From Harmothoe impar (taxonomy: Eukaryota; Annelida; Polychaeta; Phyllodocida; Polynoidae): a DNA stretch of 64,000 nucleotides. The stretch spans positions 29,225,955 through 29,289,954 of the forward strand of contig OX381704.1 in the NCBI GenBank assembly GCA_947462335.1, read 5' to 3'. The position numbers and the translations under genes were made by a program. The notes beneath the pieces were generated by a model. The model ran no database searches. It was not told the DNA's origin and saw only the letters and a list, made by a program, of their open reading frames with translations. Below are positions 11,622 to 19,538 of this stretch, one piece after another. The first letter of the stretch is position 1. Each line of letters begins with the position of its first letter.

Positions 11622-12041
11622 AGTAGTATAGTATGTATCGGAACGGGACTATAGTTAACTACTGTTTATTACTCAATCGATATGCAGCCAATCAGAGGCC
11701 GCCATTTGGTCACGTGACCCGTTGCCATGGTAACGTGACCTACTTAGGGCTCTCAGCCAATCAGAAGCCAGTATTCTGGGTGACCTACTGACCTACTTAG
11801 AAGCTCTCAGCCAATCAGAGGCCGGCATTCTGGTAACCATGGTAACGTGACCTACTTACGTCACGTGACCTACTTAGGCTCAGCCAATCAGAAGCCGGCA
11901 TTCTGGTAACTAGGGTAACGTGACCTACTTAGGGTTTTGTTTGTAAACAACACCACGTGGCTCTCTTGTTTGTAAACAACACCACGTGACACGTGACTGT
12001 TTGTAAACAAACAACTTATATATAGAAAATAAACACAACAA
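11622..12041 (+). repeat. left terminal inverted repeat of Polinton A
   Basis: Inverse of 21503-21941 with few differences. It contains four CCAAT boxes in a CAGCCAATCAG context (11688, 11757, 11811, 11884), five CACGTG E-boxes (11711, 11862, 11954, 11983, 11990), three TGTAAACA forkhead-type sites (11942, 11971, 12002) and an inward-facing TATATATAG (12017). Confidence 0.95.
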
Positions 12042-12129
12042 CTTCCATGTTATGTTAAAATTATATTTTCAAAAAAAAGCACATCTGTTACAGCGTCTAT
12101 GTGTAACTACGCGCGTTCTCATTCAAACA

Positions 12130-12765
12130 CTATAACACTATCATACCGTAGCAGCAGCAGGTAGGACGGGTAGAAAAGCAAGCGCACGAGCAGAAGCGAC
12201 GACACCATTTGCACCATCCGGCCGTCGCGTTGGTAGCCCTACTACTCGTCGCGCGTTCAACTGGAGGTTTAAGAGTGACAAATGACGATTCTTTGTCGAC
12301 GCGACTGCTAACATCAGCAGCATCAGCAGCATCGGCAGCATCGGCAGCAGCATCGGCAGCAGCCTCGGCAGCAGCGGTAGCAGCGGTAGCAGCAGTAGCA
12401 GCAGCTGTAGCAGCAGTAGCGTGAGCATTAGCAACAACAGCAGCAGCGACAGTAGCAAGGGTGGCAGAGCGGGCACTAGCAGCGTTATCAGCGGCGACAT
12501 CGGCAGCCGCAACAGCATCAGCAGCAGCAGCGTCGGCATCGGTGGCATGAGTAGCTGCATCGGCGGCAGCAACAGCAGCAGTCACAGCCGCAGCGGCAAC
12601 AACAACAACGTCATCACAACCAGCGTCACTAACAGCCGCAGTAAATGCAGCAGTAGCACGCTGAGCAGCACTAGCAGCAGCAGTAGCAGAGGCTACAGCA
12701 TCAGCTTCACATTCGCGCGCCGCTTCGTCATTCCGCTTCATGTCACGGTAGCAACTTTCCATCAT
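12130..12765 (-). CDS. Ala-rich hypothetical protein, Polinton A
   Basis: A 211-aa frame on the minus strand from the first ATG pair (MMESCYRD...). An acidic/basic N-terminus is followed by about 120 residues dominated by Ala in AAADAA/AAT-type repeats, then a Cys-rich basic C-terminus (CKWCRRFCSCACF). A TATA box (TATATAAAG on the minus strand, plus coordinates 12875-12883) lies about 110 bp upstream. The B copy differs by whole-codon indels, so the frame survives in both; triplet slippage alone could explain that. I recognise no family. It is the only leftward gene and faces away from the rest. The Ser-rich plus-strand frame through the same repeats is the alternative reading. Confidence 0.45.
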   Translation of the reverse strand: MMESCYRDMKRNDEAARECEADAVASATAAASAAQRATAAFTAAVSDAGCDDVVVVAAAAVTAAVAAADAATHATDADAAAADAVAAADVAADNAASARSATLATVAAAVVANAHATAATAAATAATAATAAAEAAADAAADAADAADAADVSSRVDKESSFVTLKPPVERATSSRATNATAGWCKWCRRFCSCACFSTRPTCCCYGMIVL

Positions 12766-12792
12766 GGGGATCTGCAAATTGAGGCGCGGTGC

Positions 12793-12834
<42 letters not shown>

Positions 12835-12874
12835 CGTGAACGATGACGACGATGCCGAATACGGTTTCACTCCC

Positions 12875-12883
12875 CTTTATATA
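12875..12883 (-). promoter_or_regulatory. TATA box of the Ala-rich ORF
   Basis: TATATAAAG on the minus strand. The same element is kept in copy B at 34391-34398. Confidence 0.5.
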
Positions 12884-13385
12884 CCCTTACTCCCCCCTTT
12901 TTTTCAAGCCACCGGCCAGCTGCCCCCTCACGGCAGGTCTTTAGATCAGCCTTAAGTCGCTTACTACGCGGCTCATCATCCCTCTAATCGCATTTTCCAG
13001 CCGCCGGCCGGCTGACTGCTGACGACAGGAGAGGGTGATTTGTTTTTCTTTAGATTTAAGCCGCTTACCACACGCGCACCCTCTAGTCACAGACAGAGTG
13101 ACAGAAAGGGAGGGGGTCGCTTTGTTCACGCTACCTGTAGTTGTTTTTCTATACACACGCTGAGCCCATGACCCGCTAATCCTTTATACAGGTAACACGC
13201 GTTCAACTAATTACTCTATTGTATGACAGTCGGTACACGGATTTAATTTTAAACCACCTTCCCATCTGGATCCATGTCTGGCGGGGTGGAAGGATCCAGC
13301 TGAAAAGCGTGATTAGGGCTTTTGTTTCTCTTATGATAGCAGCAGGTCAGCATGCGACAGCTGAAAATGTCAGACTCGCCGCTCC

Positions 13386-13393
13386 TATAAAAG
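13386..13393 (+). promoter_or_regulatory. TATA box upstream of the 216-aa ORF
   Basis: TATAAAAG about 230 bp before the ATG at 13617, in a stretch conserved in both Polinton copies. Together with the leftward TATA at 12875 it makes 12,766-13,616 a divergent promoter region. Confidence 0.6.
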
Positions 13394-13616
13394 ACTGAGA
13401 TGCGTCTCTCTTTCCACACACCCTTCTACCATCGCCGCCGACACCGCCACCGCCGGCCAGCCGACCGCCGCCACCGCCTGCAGTCACCGCCATCACGCCG
13501 GCAGGGAATTTCGAGCTGAGTCTGCTTATTGCTTTTTTTTTTTTTTTTTCTTTGAGCTTTTTGTTTTTTTAAATTTTTATTTTCACTCAGTCTTTTTTGT
13601 TTCGGAGGAAAGAAAT

Positions 13617-14267
13617 ATGGCGCTGCAGAGGGCGCGAGTTTCTAAAAGACGGTCGCGCGAACAAAGGGCCCTCCTCAACTGCCCGGCTATTTTTTTATCT
13701 CAAAGGAGAGAGCGTCACGTAGTTGAGGTTCACGCATCTCTTGAAGCGTACCGAATTCTCGAGAAATGCAAAGCTGAGCGCCATCGTCGTTATACAAGAG
13801 CGGAAAAGGAAAACGTAGCGACATGGCCGAGAGCCGTCTTCTCAGAACAGTATTTACTCTACTATTGCATAACAGCCGCTCTCAGCGCCCCCACTCGTTG
13901 GGCGTTTCATGAAAAGAAAGAGCGCCGCTACTCTCCTCACCCTGCCTCCTCTTATAAAGTGAGAATAAGTGCTATGAAACGATTCGACAAGCCGATCGGT
14001 TTCTTGGGAGCGACTGCAGCTCCCACTCGGTGGGCGCGCGTTGTGGCCGACGTGAACACGGTCTCTAAACGTTTCGACGTCGTCACTTGTTATCCCGCAT
14101 ATTGCAACGCAGCCGAATTGAAGAAGATAGGGACGCACTATTTTAAACCATACGCTCCAATATGTATTTGTCACCGCCGCGCTCACACGCCTTATTGCTT
14201 TTTCGAGACGATCGTGTCACAACACAGAAATAGAAAAAAAAGCGGCAAAGCGACGAGCTTTGCCTAA
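13617..14267 (+). CDS. 216-aa orphan protein, Polinton A
   Basis: A basic protein of unknown function. The N-terminus is Arg/Lys-rich (RVSKRRSREQ). APTRWA occurs twice (residues 91-96 and 135-140), each followed some 25 or 10 residues later by KRFD, which suggests an internal duplication. A C-terminal Cys/His cluster (C158, C163, C183, C185, H186, H190, C194) could bind zinc. It occupies the place where other Polintons have early or replication genes, but no catalytic motif is visible. Between the copies I count about four replacement and three silent changes, which is weak evidence for selection. It could be noncoding DNA that happens to be open. Confidence 0.4.
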   Translation: MALQRARVSKRRSREQRALLNCPAIFLSQRRERHVVEVHASLEAYRILEKCKAERHRRYTRAEKENVATWPRAVFSEQYLLYYCITAALSAPTRWAFHEKKERRYSPHPASSYKVRISAMKRFDKPIGFLGATAAPTRWARVVADVNTVSKRFDVVTCYPAYCNAAELKKIGTHYFKPYAPICICHRRAHTPYCFFETIVSQHRNRKKSGKATSFA

Positions 14268-14376
14268 ATGATCAAAAAAAAAATAAAAAAAATAAAAAAT
14301 TAATCTCCTCCTCCTCCTCCTCCTCCTCCTCCTCCTCCTCCTCTTCTCCCTCTTCTTTTTTTAAAAAAAATAAATA
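14268..14376. repeat. A-rich run and (CTC)n microsatellite
   Basis: Poly-A interrupted by T, then about a dozen CTC repeats. Repeat numbers differ in copy B. Confidence 0.8.
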
Positions 14377-14409
14377 TTTGTATCAGACTCCTCTGGAGTC
14401 TGATACAAA
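14377..14409. terminator. perfect 15-bp stem-loop between the orphan gene and the ATPase
   Basis: Arms TTTGTATCAGACTCC and its exact complement, with loop TCT. It is identical in copy B (35874-35906) although the neighbouring low-complexity DNA has drifted. A role as transcript 3' end, RNA structure or replication signal is inferred only. Confidence 0.5.
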
Positions 14410-14544
14410 ACATTTATGACTATTGAGTGAAAATAGACATTTCTCCACAACCATTCACTACCGACCGTTCGAGTGAGAAACACAGCAGACAGTCAGACAC
14501 ACAACCGCTCTCTCACGCGTGCTGAAAAAAAAAAAAAAAAAAAA

Positions 14545-15318
14545 ATGTCGAGCAGTAGAAGCAAACTTTTCACAGAAATTCATTTCGACGCTCGACTACA
14601 AGGACCCTTTAGTTGTATCATTAGCGGTCCGTCGGGTTGTGGAAAATCGCGCTTGGTGGATCAATTTCTGAGCGACGTGAACAATTTGGTCACGCCGCCG
14701 GTGGAAAAGACTTTTTACCATTACGGCGAGTGGCAACCTCTGTTTGAAAAAATGCAAAATCAGTACGGTGTGGAATTCAGAGAAGGTCTTCCTAGCAAAG
14801 AGTCTATAGCGGGAGACGTGGAAGTAGCAGAAGACGCCTTACGACCCCACACTCTACTGATATTGGACGATCTGATGAGCAGTTCCAATCAGCAAGTGGT
14901 AGCCGACATCTTTACTAAATACTCGCATCACTGGAACGTGAGCGTCATATACATCACTCAGAACCTATTCCAGAAATCACCCGACTTTCGAACTATGAGT
15001 CTGAACGCTCACTACATGATCGTTTTCAAGAACCCGCGCGACATGGGGCAAATAGCTAGTCTGTCTCGCCAGGTGTTTCCGTCCAACGCGGCGGCCCTCT
15101 CTAGTATATTTACCCATGAACTCAAGCGACCTCACTCATACCTCCTTCTGGACTTCAAGCAGTCAACACCTGACGATCTGAGAATACGCTCCTCTTTGAC
15201 GTCCATACACTCTCAGCTAGTGTTCGTACCGCTAGACAAAAAAAAGAACAAGAGAAAGCAGTACCAAAAATGTCTTCTCATCTACTCGAAAGACACTTTG
15301 GTACTCTCAAGCACTTAG
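14545..15318 (+). CDS. packaging ATPase (FtsK/HerA type), stop codon lost, Polinton A
   Basis: The DNA-packaging ATPase that pumps genome into capsids in Polintons and related viruses. Walker A GPSGCGKS (residues 28-35), Walker B LLILDDLM (104-111) and a sensor-like ITQN (137-140) are all present. The ATG directly follows an A-run. In copy B the frame ends with TAG after KRKQ (239 aa). Here that codon is TAC, so the protein reads 18 residues further and overlaps the start of the next gene. The core is otherwise unchanged. Copy A also lacks about 84 bp upstream that in copy B carries a TATA-like element. Confidence 0.9.
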   Translation: MSSSRSKLFTEIHFDARLQGPFSCIISGPSGCGKSRLVDQFLSDVNNLVTPPVEKTFYHYGEWQPLFEKMQNQYGVEFREGLPSKESIAGDVEVAEDALRPHTLLILDDLMSSSNQQVVADIFTKYSHHWNVSVIYITQNLFQKSPDFRTMSLNAHYMIVFKNPRDMGQIASLSRQVFPSNAAALSSIFTHELKRPHSYLLLDFKQSTPDDLRIRSSLTSIHSQLVFVPLDKKKNKRKQYQKCLLIYSKDTLVLSST

Positions 15319-15602
15319 CTAAGTGCTCGCCAAAGGACTGCTCGCATCTAATAGACTCTGGAAGCGACGATCTGATCGCAGCGTTGAGTGAGATCTGTCA
15401 CAATTTACTGGTAGGGAACATCCCGCTCAGCGACAAACAACTGGACAAGCTTCGAGAATCGGCTGACGTGTTGAGGGAGGTCGGCAAAAAATCTACGCCC
15501 ATCAAAAAAAAGAGACGCGTCTTGGTACAAGAGGGAGGTTTCCTCATTCCGGCTCTCATAGGGATGGCCTTACCGCTTATAAAGAGCATTCTCCGTATAT
15601 GA
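15270..15602 (+). CDS. small Polinton protein with hydrophobic tail, copy A
   Basis: 110 aa. A Cys-containing helical N-terminal half (HLAKCSPKD) is followed by a basic stretch (KKKRR) and the C-terminal segment GGFLIPALIGMALPLIKSIL. From memory, this layout is common in animal Polintons, where such proteins are thought to be virion components; the exact role is unknown. Its TGA overlaps the ATG of the next gene (ATGA at 15599-15602), and in this copy the run-on ATPase frame overlaps its start by 49 nt. Confidence 0.75.
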   Translation: MSSHLLERHFGTLKHLAKCSPKDCSHLIDSGSDDLIAALSEICHNLLVGNIPLSDKQLDKLRESADVLREVGKKSTPIKKKRRVLVQEGGFLIPALIGMALPLIKSILRI

Positions 15603-16774
15603 GACACCTCATTCGACACCTACTCGCCGACAGCACCACCACCACTACCGCCACCACCAGCGTCATTGCCACCGTCGTCCCCATGACGGACTCAGAGCAG
15701 CAACAACACTACAAACGCTTAGCGCTCGTGGATCCTGAGACGCTCTACAGATCATCACGAGCAGGTCTACTTCATCATGTGCCCGCTGCTGCTACTACTA
15801 GCGCTGCTACTACTGCAGTCGCTGCTGCTAGTACTTCTACTGCTCCAAACCTTCCTCCTCTTCCTGATGAGCGCACTGAAAAGAACGAGAGTTCCGCTCC
15901 TGCCACCGCCGCCCGCCTACCTGCCGACATGGCCTATTACCACAAGCAGGCAGAACAGTCCCTTCATCCCGACGCGGCCTTGCACCAGGTGCTACAGTTT
16001 ATCTACAGGGACTTGGACTTAGTGTTGAACGATCCCACTTTGGAATCGCGCGAGAAAATGTTGAAATACCGAAGGTTGTTGAATAGATTGCAATTTTTTC
16101 TCGCGAATCCCCACAACAGCAACATCTCTTCGTCCTACTCTTCTTCGCCCCCGGCTCACCTCCGTCAGTCTGCTGAAGAGGCCAGCGCGTCCCTACTTGA
16201 GCGGTTGGCGAACCAAGTTCCCAAGAGGAATCGCACCCGGACCGTGGCGCTGTACAAACAATTGGAGAAATCCGGTGTGATCAAGTGGAACGAGGACGGT
16301 GCGGTGCGCGAGATGTCGGGTCGGAGAATACCACCTGAGCATCGCATCAACATAGTGGACTTACTGAACGACGCCGCCAGGTTCAGGAAGACGGCGCCCA
16401 GACCGGCGGGCTACTCTCCGTTCACGAAAGCGCTGCGCGAAGCAGTTCCCACAGACTCCTTGATCGGAAACCATCTGTATAAAGCGAGCGGACCTGGCCA
16501 AAGCTTAGACACACGGCTCGCTGACAGAGGTCGGAAACGACCGAGCTTCCACTCGGAAGAAGGAGAATCAGCAGCAGCAGCAGCAGTAGCAGCAGCAGAC
16601 TCTTCTCTCCAGGTGGACGATCCATCCTCTGACGACGAGGAGGACAGTGAACTTTTCCAAACTCCGACTTCCTATAGGAGCGTGGCGGCGAGTAAGAAAA
16701 GGAAAGGGCGCAACCGCCTAGCGGCGAGGTCGTCGTTCACGCCCTCAACAGGCCCACCATGGGCAAACCAGTGA
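15599..16774 (+). CDS. Polinton-conserved hypothetical protein, 391 aa, copy A
   Basis: An Ala/Thr-rich N-terminus (a second ATG at 15683, M29, may be the real start), a helical middle, and a block at about residues 205-300 containing KRNRTRTVALYKQLEK, IKWNEDGAV, NIVDLLNDAARFRK and DSLIGNHLY. I associate this block with a conserved protein of metazoan Polintons whose function is not established. The C-terminus is acidic Ala/Ser-rich, then basic. The frame runs 16 nt into the integrase gene. Copy B is shorter because a 5-bp difference near the 3' end shifts the frame. Confidence 0.7.
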   Translation: MRHLIRHLLADSTTTTTATTSVIATVVPMTDSEQQQHYKRLALVDPETLYRSSRAGLLHHVPAAATTSAATTAVAAASTSTAPNLPPLPDERTEKNESSAPATAARLPADMAYYHKQAEQSLHPDAALHQVLQFIYRDLDLVLNDPTLESREKMLKYRRLLNRLQFFLANPHNSNISSSYSSSPPAHLRQSAEEASASLLERLANQVPKRNRTRTVALYKQLEKSGVIKWNEDGAVREMSGRRIPPEHRINIVDLLNDAARFRKTAPRPAGYSPFTKALREAVPTDSLIGNHLYKASGPGQSLDTRLADRGRKRPSFHSEEGESAAAAAVAAADSSLQVDDPSSDDEEDSELFQTPTSYRSVAASKKRKGRNRLAARSSFTPSTGPPWANQ

Positions 16775-17895
16775 AGAGACTGACCAAGAAGGAAAAAGAA
16801 AAGAAGCGCGTAGTAGCTAGATATACCGACGTCAAAGCGCCCTCCAGTTTCACTAGCGTGACTAAACTCCAGAAACATCATTTTCGCCACCTGAACCCGG
16901 CCGTCATCCGAGATGCTTTAGTGTCGCTGGACGCCTACACTAAACATAAACCCATTCGGAGAAAATTCGCAAGGAACAAGACTATAACCGGCGCAATCGA
17001 TCAGCAGTGGCAGATAGATCTGATGGACATGCAGGCTTTGGCGTCTCACAACGACCGCTTCCGGTACGTGGTGACGGCGATCGACGTTTTCTCTAGGTAC
17101 GCGTGGGCCGTTCCCATTAAATCCAAGAGCGGCGCTGATGTCACCGAGGCCTTCCGAGAGATGACAGGCACTGGCGAGAGACGACCGCGCACTGTTCAGA
17201 CAGACAAGGGGAAAGAGTTTTTGAACAAGATCTTTCAAGATCACTTGAAGAGCGAGGGCATAGAGTTCTTCACTGGCGAGAACGACGACATCAAAGCTAG
17301 TCTAGTGGAGCGCTTGAACCGCAGTCTGAAGGAGAAGCTGTGGCGTTATTTCACACACAAGCGCACGTATCGCTACGTAGACGTACTGCACCATGTAGTG
17401 TCTTCTTACAATCGCACTCACCACAAGACGTTGAAAATGGCGCCGGCTCAAGTCAGCTCGGAAAACAGCGAAACAGTTTTCTACCGACAAGATCTCCCAA
17501 CTAACAAACAAATCGACGAAATATGGAAAAAGAAGAAAAAAACAAAGACGTCCGCCGTCGACGTCATCGCTCCGGGTGACAGAGTGAGGATGTTGAGAAC
17601 TAAAGGCGCCTTCGACAAAGGGTACGAGGGAAACTGGCGCGAGGAAGTGGTCGACGTTGCTAAGACGTTGGGAAGCAGAGGGTTCGAGCTGAAAGACGAC
17701 AAGGGCGAGGAGATAAAAGGCGTCTTCTACCCGGAAGAGGTTCAGAAGGTGTACAAGAGTCGTTACGACAACAACTACCTGATAGACGAGGTGTTGCGCC
17801 GCAAGACCGTCGACGGTAAAGAGTTAGCTTTCGTACGTTGGTTAGGTTACGACGACAAGTTCAACGAGTGGATCCCCGTCAAAAAAATAACGTAG
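16759..17895 (+). CDS. retroviral-type integrase with chromodomain, Polinton A
   Basis: 378 aa, intact. A DDE integrase that would join the element ends to the target, giving the 6-bp duplication seen here. Catalytic core: D87 (QIDLMD), D149 (QTDKGKEF) and E184 (SLVERLN), with 34 residues between the last two as in rve integrases. A basic linker and SH3-like segment are followed by a C-terminal chromodomain (about 339-378: YLIDEVL, FVRWLGYDDKFNEWIP), which in other elements directs insertion to particular chromatin. The ATG at 16759 overlaps the previous frame. Confidence 0.95.
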   Translation: MGKPVKRLTKKEKEKKRVVARYTDVKAPSSFTSVTKLQKHHFRHLNPAVIRDALVSLDAYTKHKPIRRKFARNKTITGAIDQQWQIDLMDMQALASHNDRFRYVVTAIDVFSRYAWAVPIKSKSGADVTEAFREMTGTGERRPRTVQTDKGKEFLNKIFQDHLKSEGIEFFTGENDDIKASLVERLNRSLKEKLWRYFTHKRTYRYVDVLHHVVSSYNRTHHKTLKMAPAQVSSENSETVFYRQDLPTNKQIDEIWKKKKKTKTSAVDVIAPGDRVRMLRTKGAFDKGYEGNWREEVVDVAKTLGSRGFELKDDKGEEIKGVFYPEEVQKVYKSRYDNNYLIDEVLRRKTVDGKELAFVRWLGYDDKFNEWIPVKKIT

Positions 17896-17902
17896 AAAAA
17901 AA

Positions 17903-19021
17903 ATGAACATCACTCTACCTAGCAACAGCTCTATGGAGTATTATCCTGACAACAGCTTGACGTCTTTCCGAACTCACTTCGACTCGCCGCTCCTTCTGCC
18001 CGAAGCGTACGAAGCGGCTCTGACTGAGATCATCCTCCCTACAGAATGGACTAACGTGCACGACGACGACTTGATCATCGTTGTTCCTCTGCGCACCAAG
18101 GGTTCGCTAGAGGAGGCGATCAAGGTTTTAAAAGAAACTAAATTCGCCGAAAGAAGAAAACCGCAGGTAGACTGGAGGGGAATGAAAAACGCGAACGGTC
18201 TGAGCAAGCTAACGTTCAGCTCAAAATACCCGCTGAGCTGGAAGGAAGCGGGCTATGTAACGGTGGAAGAGATATCAGACACGTCGGAAGAGCAGCGATT
18301 GAAACCGGAAACAAAAAGGTTCAAGAGAGAGGTCGACTTGAGACAGACGAATGCCGTATACAAGCAGTTCTTGTCCCCGGCGGTGAAGAAGAAGGCGATC
18401 AGCGATCAAGCAAGACAGATGATCGAAGAGATGGAGAAAGTCATGGGAGTGCGCAGTTTCATGCCAAACATATTCGAGATACCTCCTATTTTCACCGGAA
18501 GCAACCACACCCTAGTCGAGCGCTTGAGTGAGACGTTGCGAGATGACAGACTAGAGGGCGCCAGCTTCTTGCTCAAACCGATGGGGATCTTATCGTACGA
18601 CGCCAAGACGAAACGCGTCACCATCAAACCGCCGAGACACTGTGCTGTCCTGCTGACTCAGCATCTCGCATGCGTTCTAGGCTTCGGAGAGAAGACGTGT
18701 TTCGCATCGCCGACTACCGGCGCCTACTCGATGGATGTTTTCGGGGACGTGCACTCTGTGTACATATACACCGACATGATCCAGGAGAGACGTGTGGGCG
18801 ACATGCAAGTGCCGCTGTTACGCTGCGTCGCGGTGGACAGAGGCGGAAAGCGTCGAGGTGGCGTGCAAGCTATCAGTTTTCCCCATTTGGATTATTTCCC
18901 CTTGAAATCCAAGAGGTTTACCGAGGTCGGCATCTATTTAAGAGACCGATCCGGTCATTCCATCCCATTCGGTAGAGGCGAGGTGACCGTGACACTTCAT
19001 CTGAGACCTATTGAGCGCTGA
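17903..19021 (+). CDS. penton-like minor capsid protein, Polinton A
   Basis: 372 aa, intact. The N-terminus (ITLPSNSSMEYYPDNSLTSF, then FDSPLLLPEAYEAALTEIILP) matches, from memory, the start of Polinton minor capsid proteins, which form the single-jelly-roll pentamers at capsid vertices. Only 7 nt separate it from the integrase stop. Two base differences from copy B, one of them replacing Ala with Ser. Confidence 0.85.
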   Translation: MNITLPSNSSMEYYPDNSLTSFRTHFDSPLLLPEAYEAALTEIILPTEWTNVHDDDLIIVVPLRTKGSLEEAIKVLKETKFAERRKPQVDWRGMKNANGLSKLTFSSKYPLSWKEAGYVTVEEISDTSEEQRLKPETKRFKREVDLRQTNAVYKQFLSPAVKKKAISDQARQMIEEMEKVMGVRSFMPNIFEIPPIFTGSNHTLVERLSETLRDDRLEGASFLLKPMGILSYDAKTKRVTIKPPRHCAVLLTQHLACVLGFGEKTCFASPTTGAYSMDVFGDVHSVYIYTDMIQERRVGDMQVPLLRCVAVDRGGKRRGGVQAISFPHLDYFPLKSKRFTEVGIYLRDRSGHSIPFGRGEVTVTLHLRPIER

Positions 19022-19032
19022 AAGAGAGAAAA

Positions 19033-19459
19033 ATGATGCGTCAACGCGTTCCGTACTTTCCACCCAGGCGCACCGTCGGCAGAGGGTACAGCGATTACTA
19101 CAACGCGCAGCTGGGCAACAGCATCAACGTGTACAGCGGGGGCTCTTTCCAGAGCGGGCACGGTTTGGGCGGCGCTCTGTTAGGTCTGATGCGCTCGGCT
19201 ACCCCGCTATTGAAGTCGGTGGGAAAAAACGCTGCTCCGCGCCGGTGTGGGCGTAGCTAAAGATGTGCTGGCGGGTCGGACTTTAAAGAGCAGCGTGAAA
19301 GACCGAGGCGCAGGCGCTCTGAAGAGACTGGCGAGTACGGCGTTCTCGGGAGGAAAGACGACTGTCGCGTCTAAGAAAGGGTCGAAACGTCGCCGGCATT
19401 CTCCTCAGACGGGCGGTGGCTCTTGCAAGAGACGTAGAGGGGATGTATTCGACCGGTAA
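19033..19459 (+). pseudogene. pX-like virion protein gene with a frameshift, Polinton A
   Basis: The first frame (19033-19260) encodes 75 aa: an N-terminal PRR/YSDYY region and a hydrophobic segment (GGALLGLMRSATPLL), ending at TAA. A second frame, open from about 19245 to 19459, continues with Gly/Ala- and Lys/Arg-rich sequence ending in KRRRHSP and CKRRRGD, the composition of adenovirus pX-like or pVI-like core proteins. One nucleotide near 19230-19245 separates the frames. Copy B has the identical break, so it is either an old lesion spread by conversion or a frameshift site. Confidence 0.7.
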
Positions 19460-19476
19460 GCGCCTAGGCGTTCAGG

Positions 19477-19486
19477 TATAAATAAA
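19477..19486 (+). promoter_or_regulatory. overlapping TATA box and poly(A) signal before the major capsid gene
   Basis: TATAAATA (19477-19484) and AATAAA (19481-19486) share bases. The site lies 18 bp after the pX-like stop and 53 bp before the capsid ATG, so one site can end the upstream transcript and start the next. Identical in copy B (41044-41053). Confidence 0.55.
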
Positions 19487-19538
19487 AAGACTGGAGGCGG
19501 CCGGCGTCAGTCTGTCGTCCGCGTGAAGAGAGAACACA

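Noticed and set aside
12421..12804. Ser-rich plus-strand ORF through the trinucleotide repeats of Polinton A (and 33933-34316 in B)
   Set aside because: It reads the same repeats as the Ala-rich minus frame, is almost pure Ser/Asn/Gly codon repeats and has no promoter of its own.
15777..16022. Leu-rich ORF overlapping the 391-aa gene
   Set aside because: Shadow frame of Ala/Thr codon repeats; it lies wholly inside a better-supported gene.
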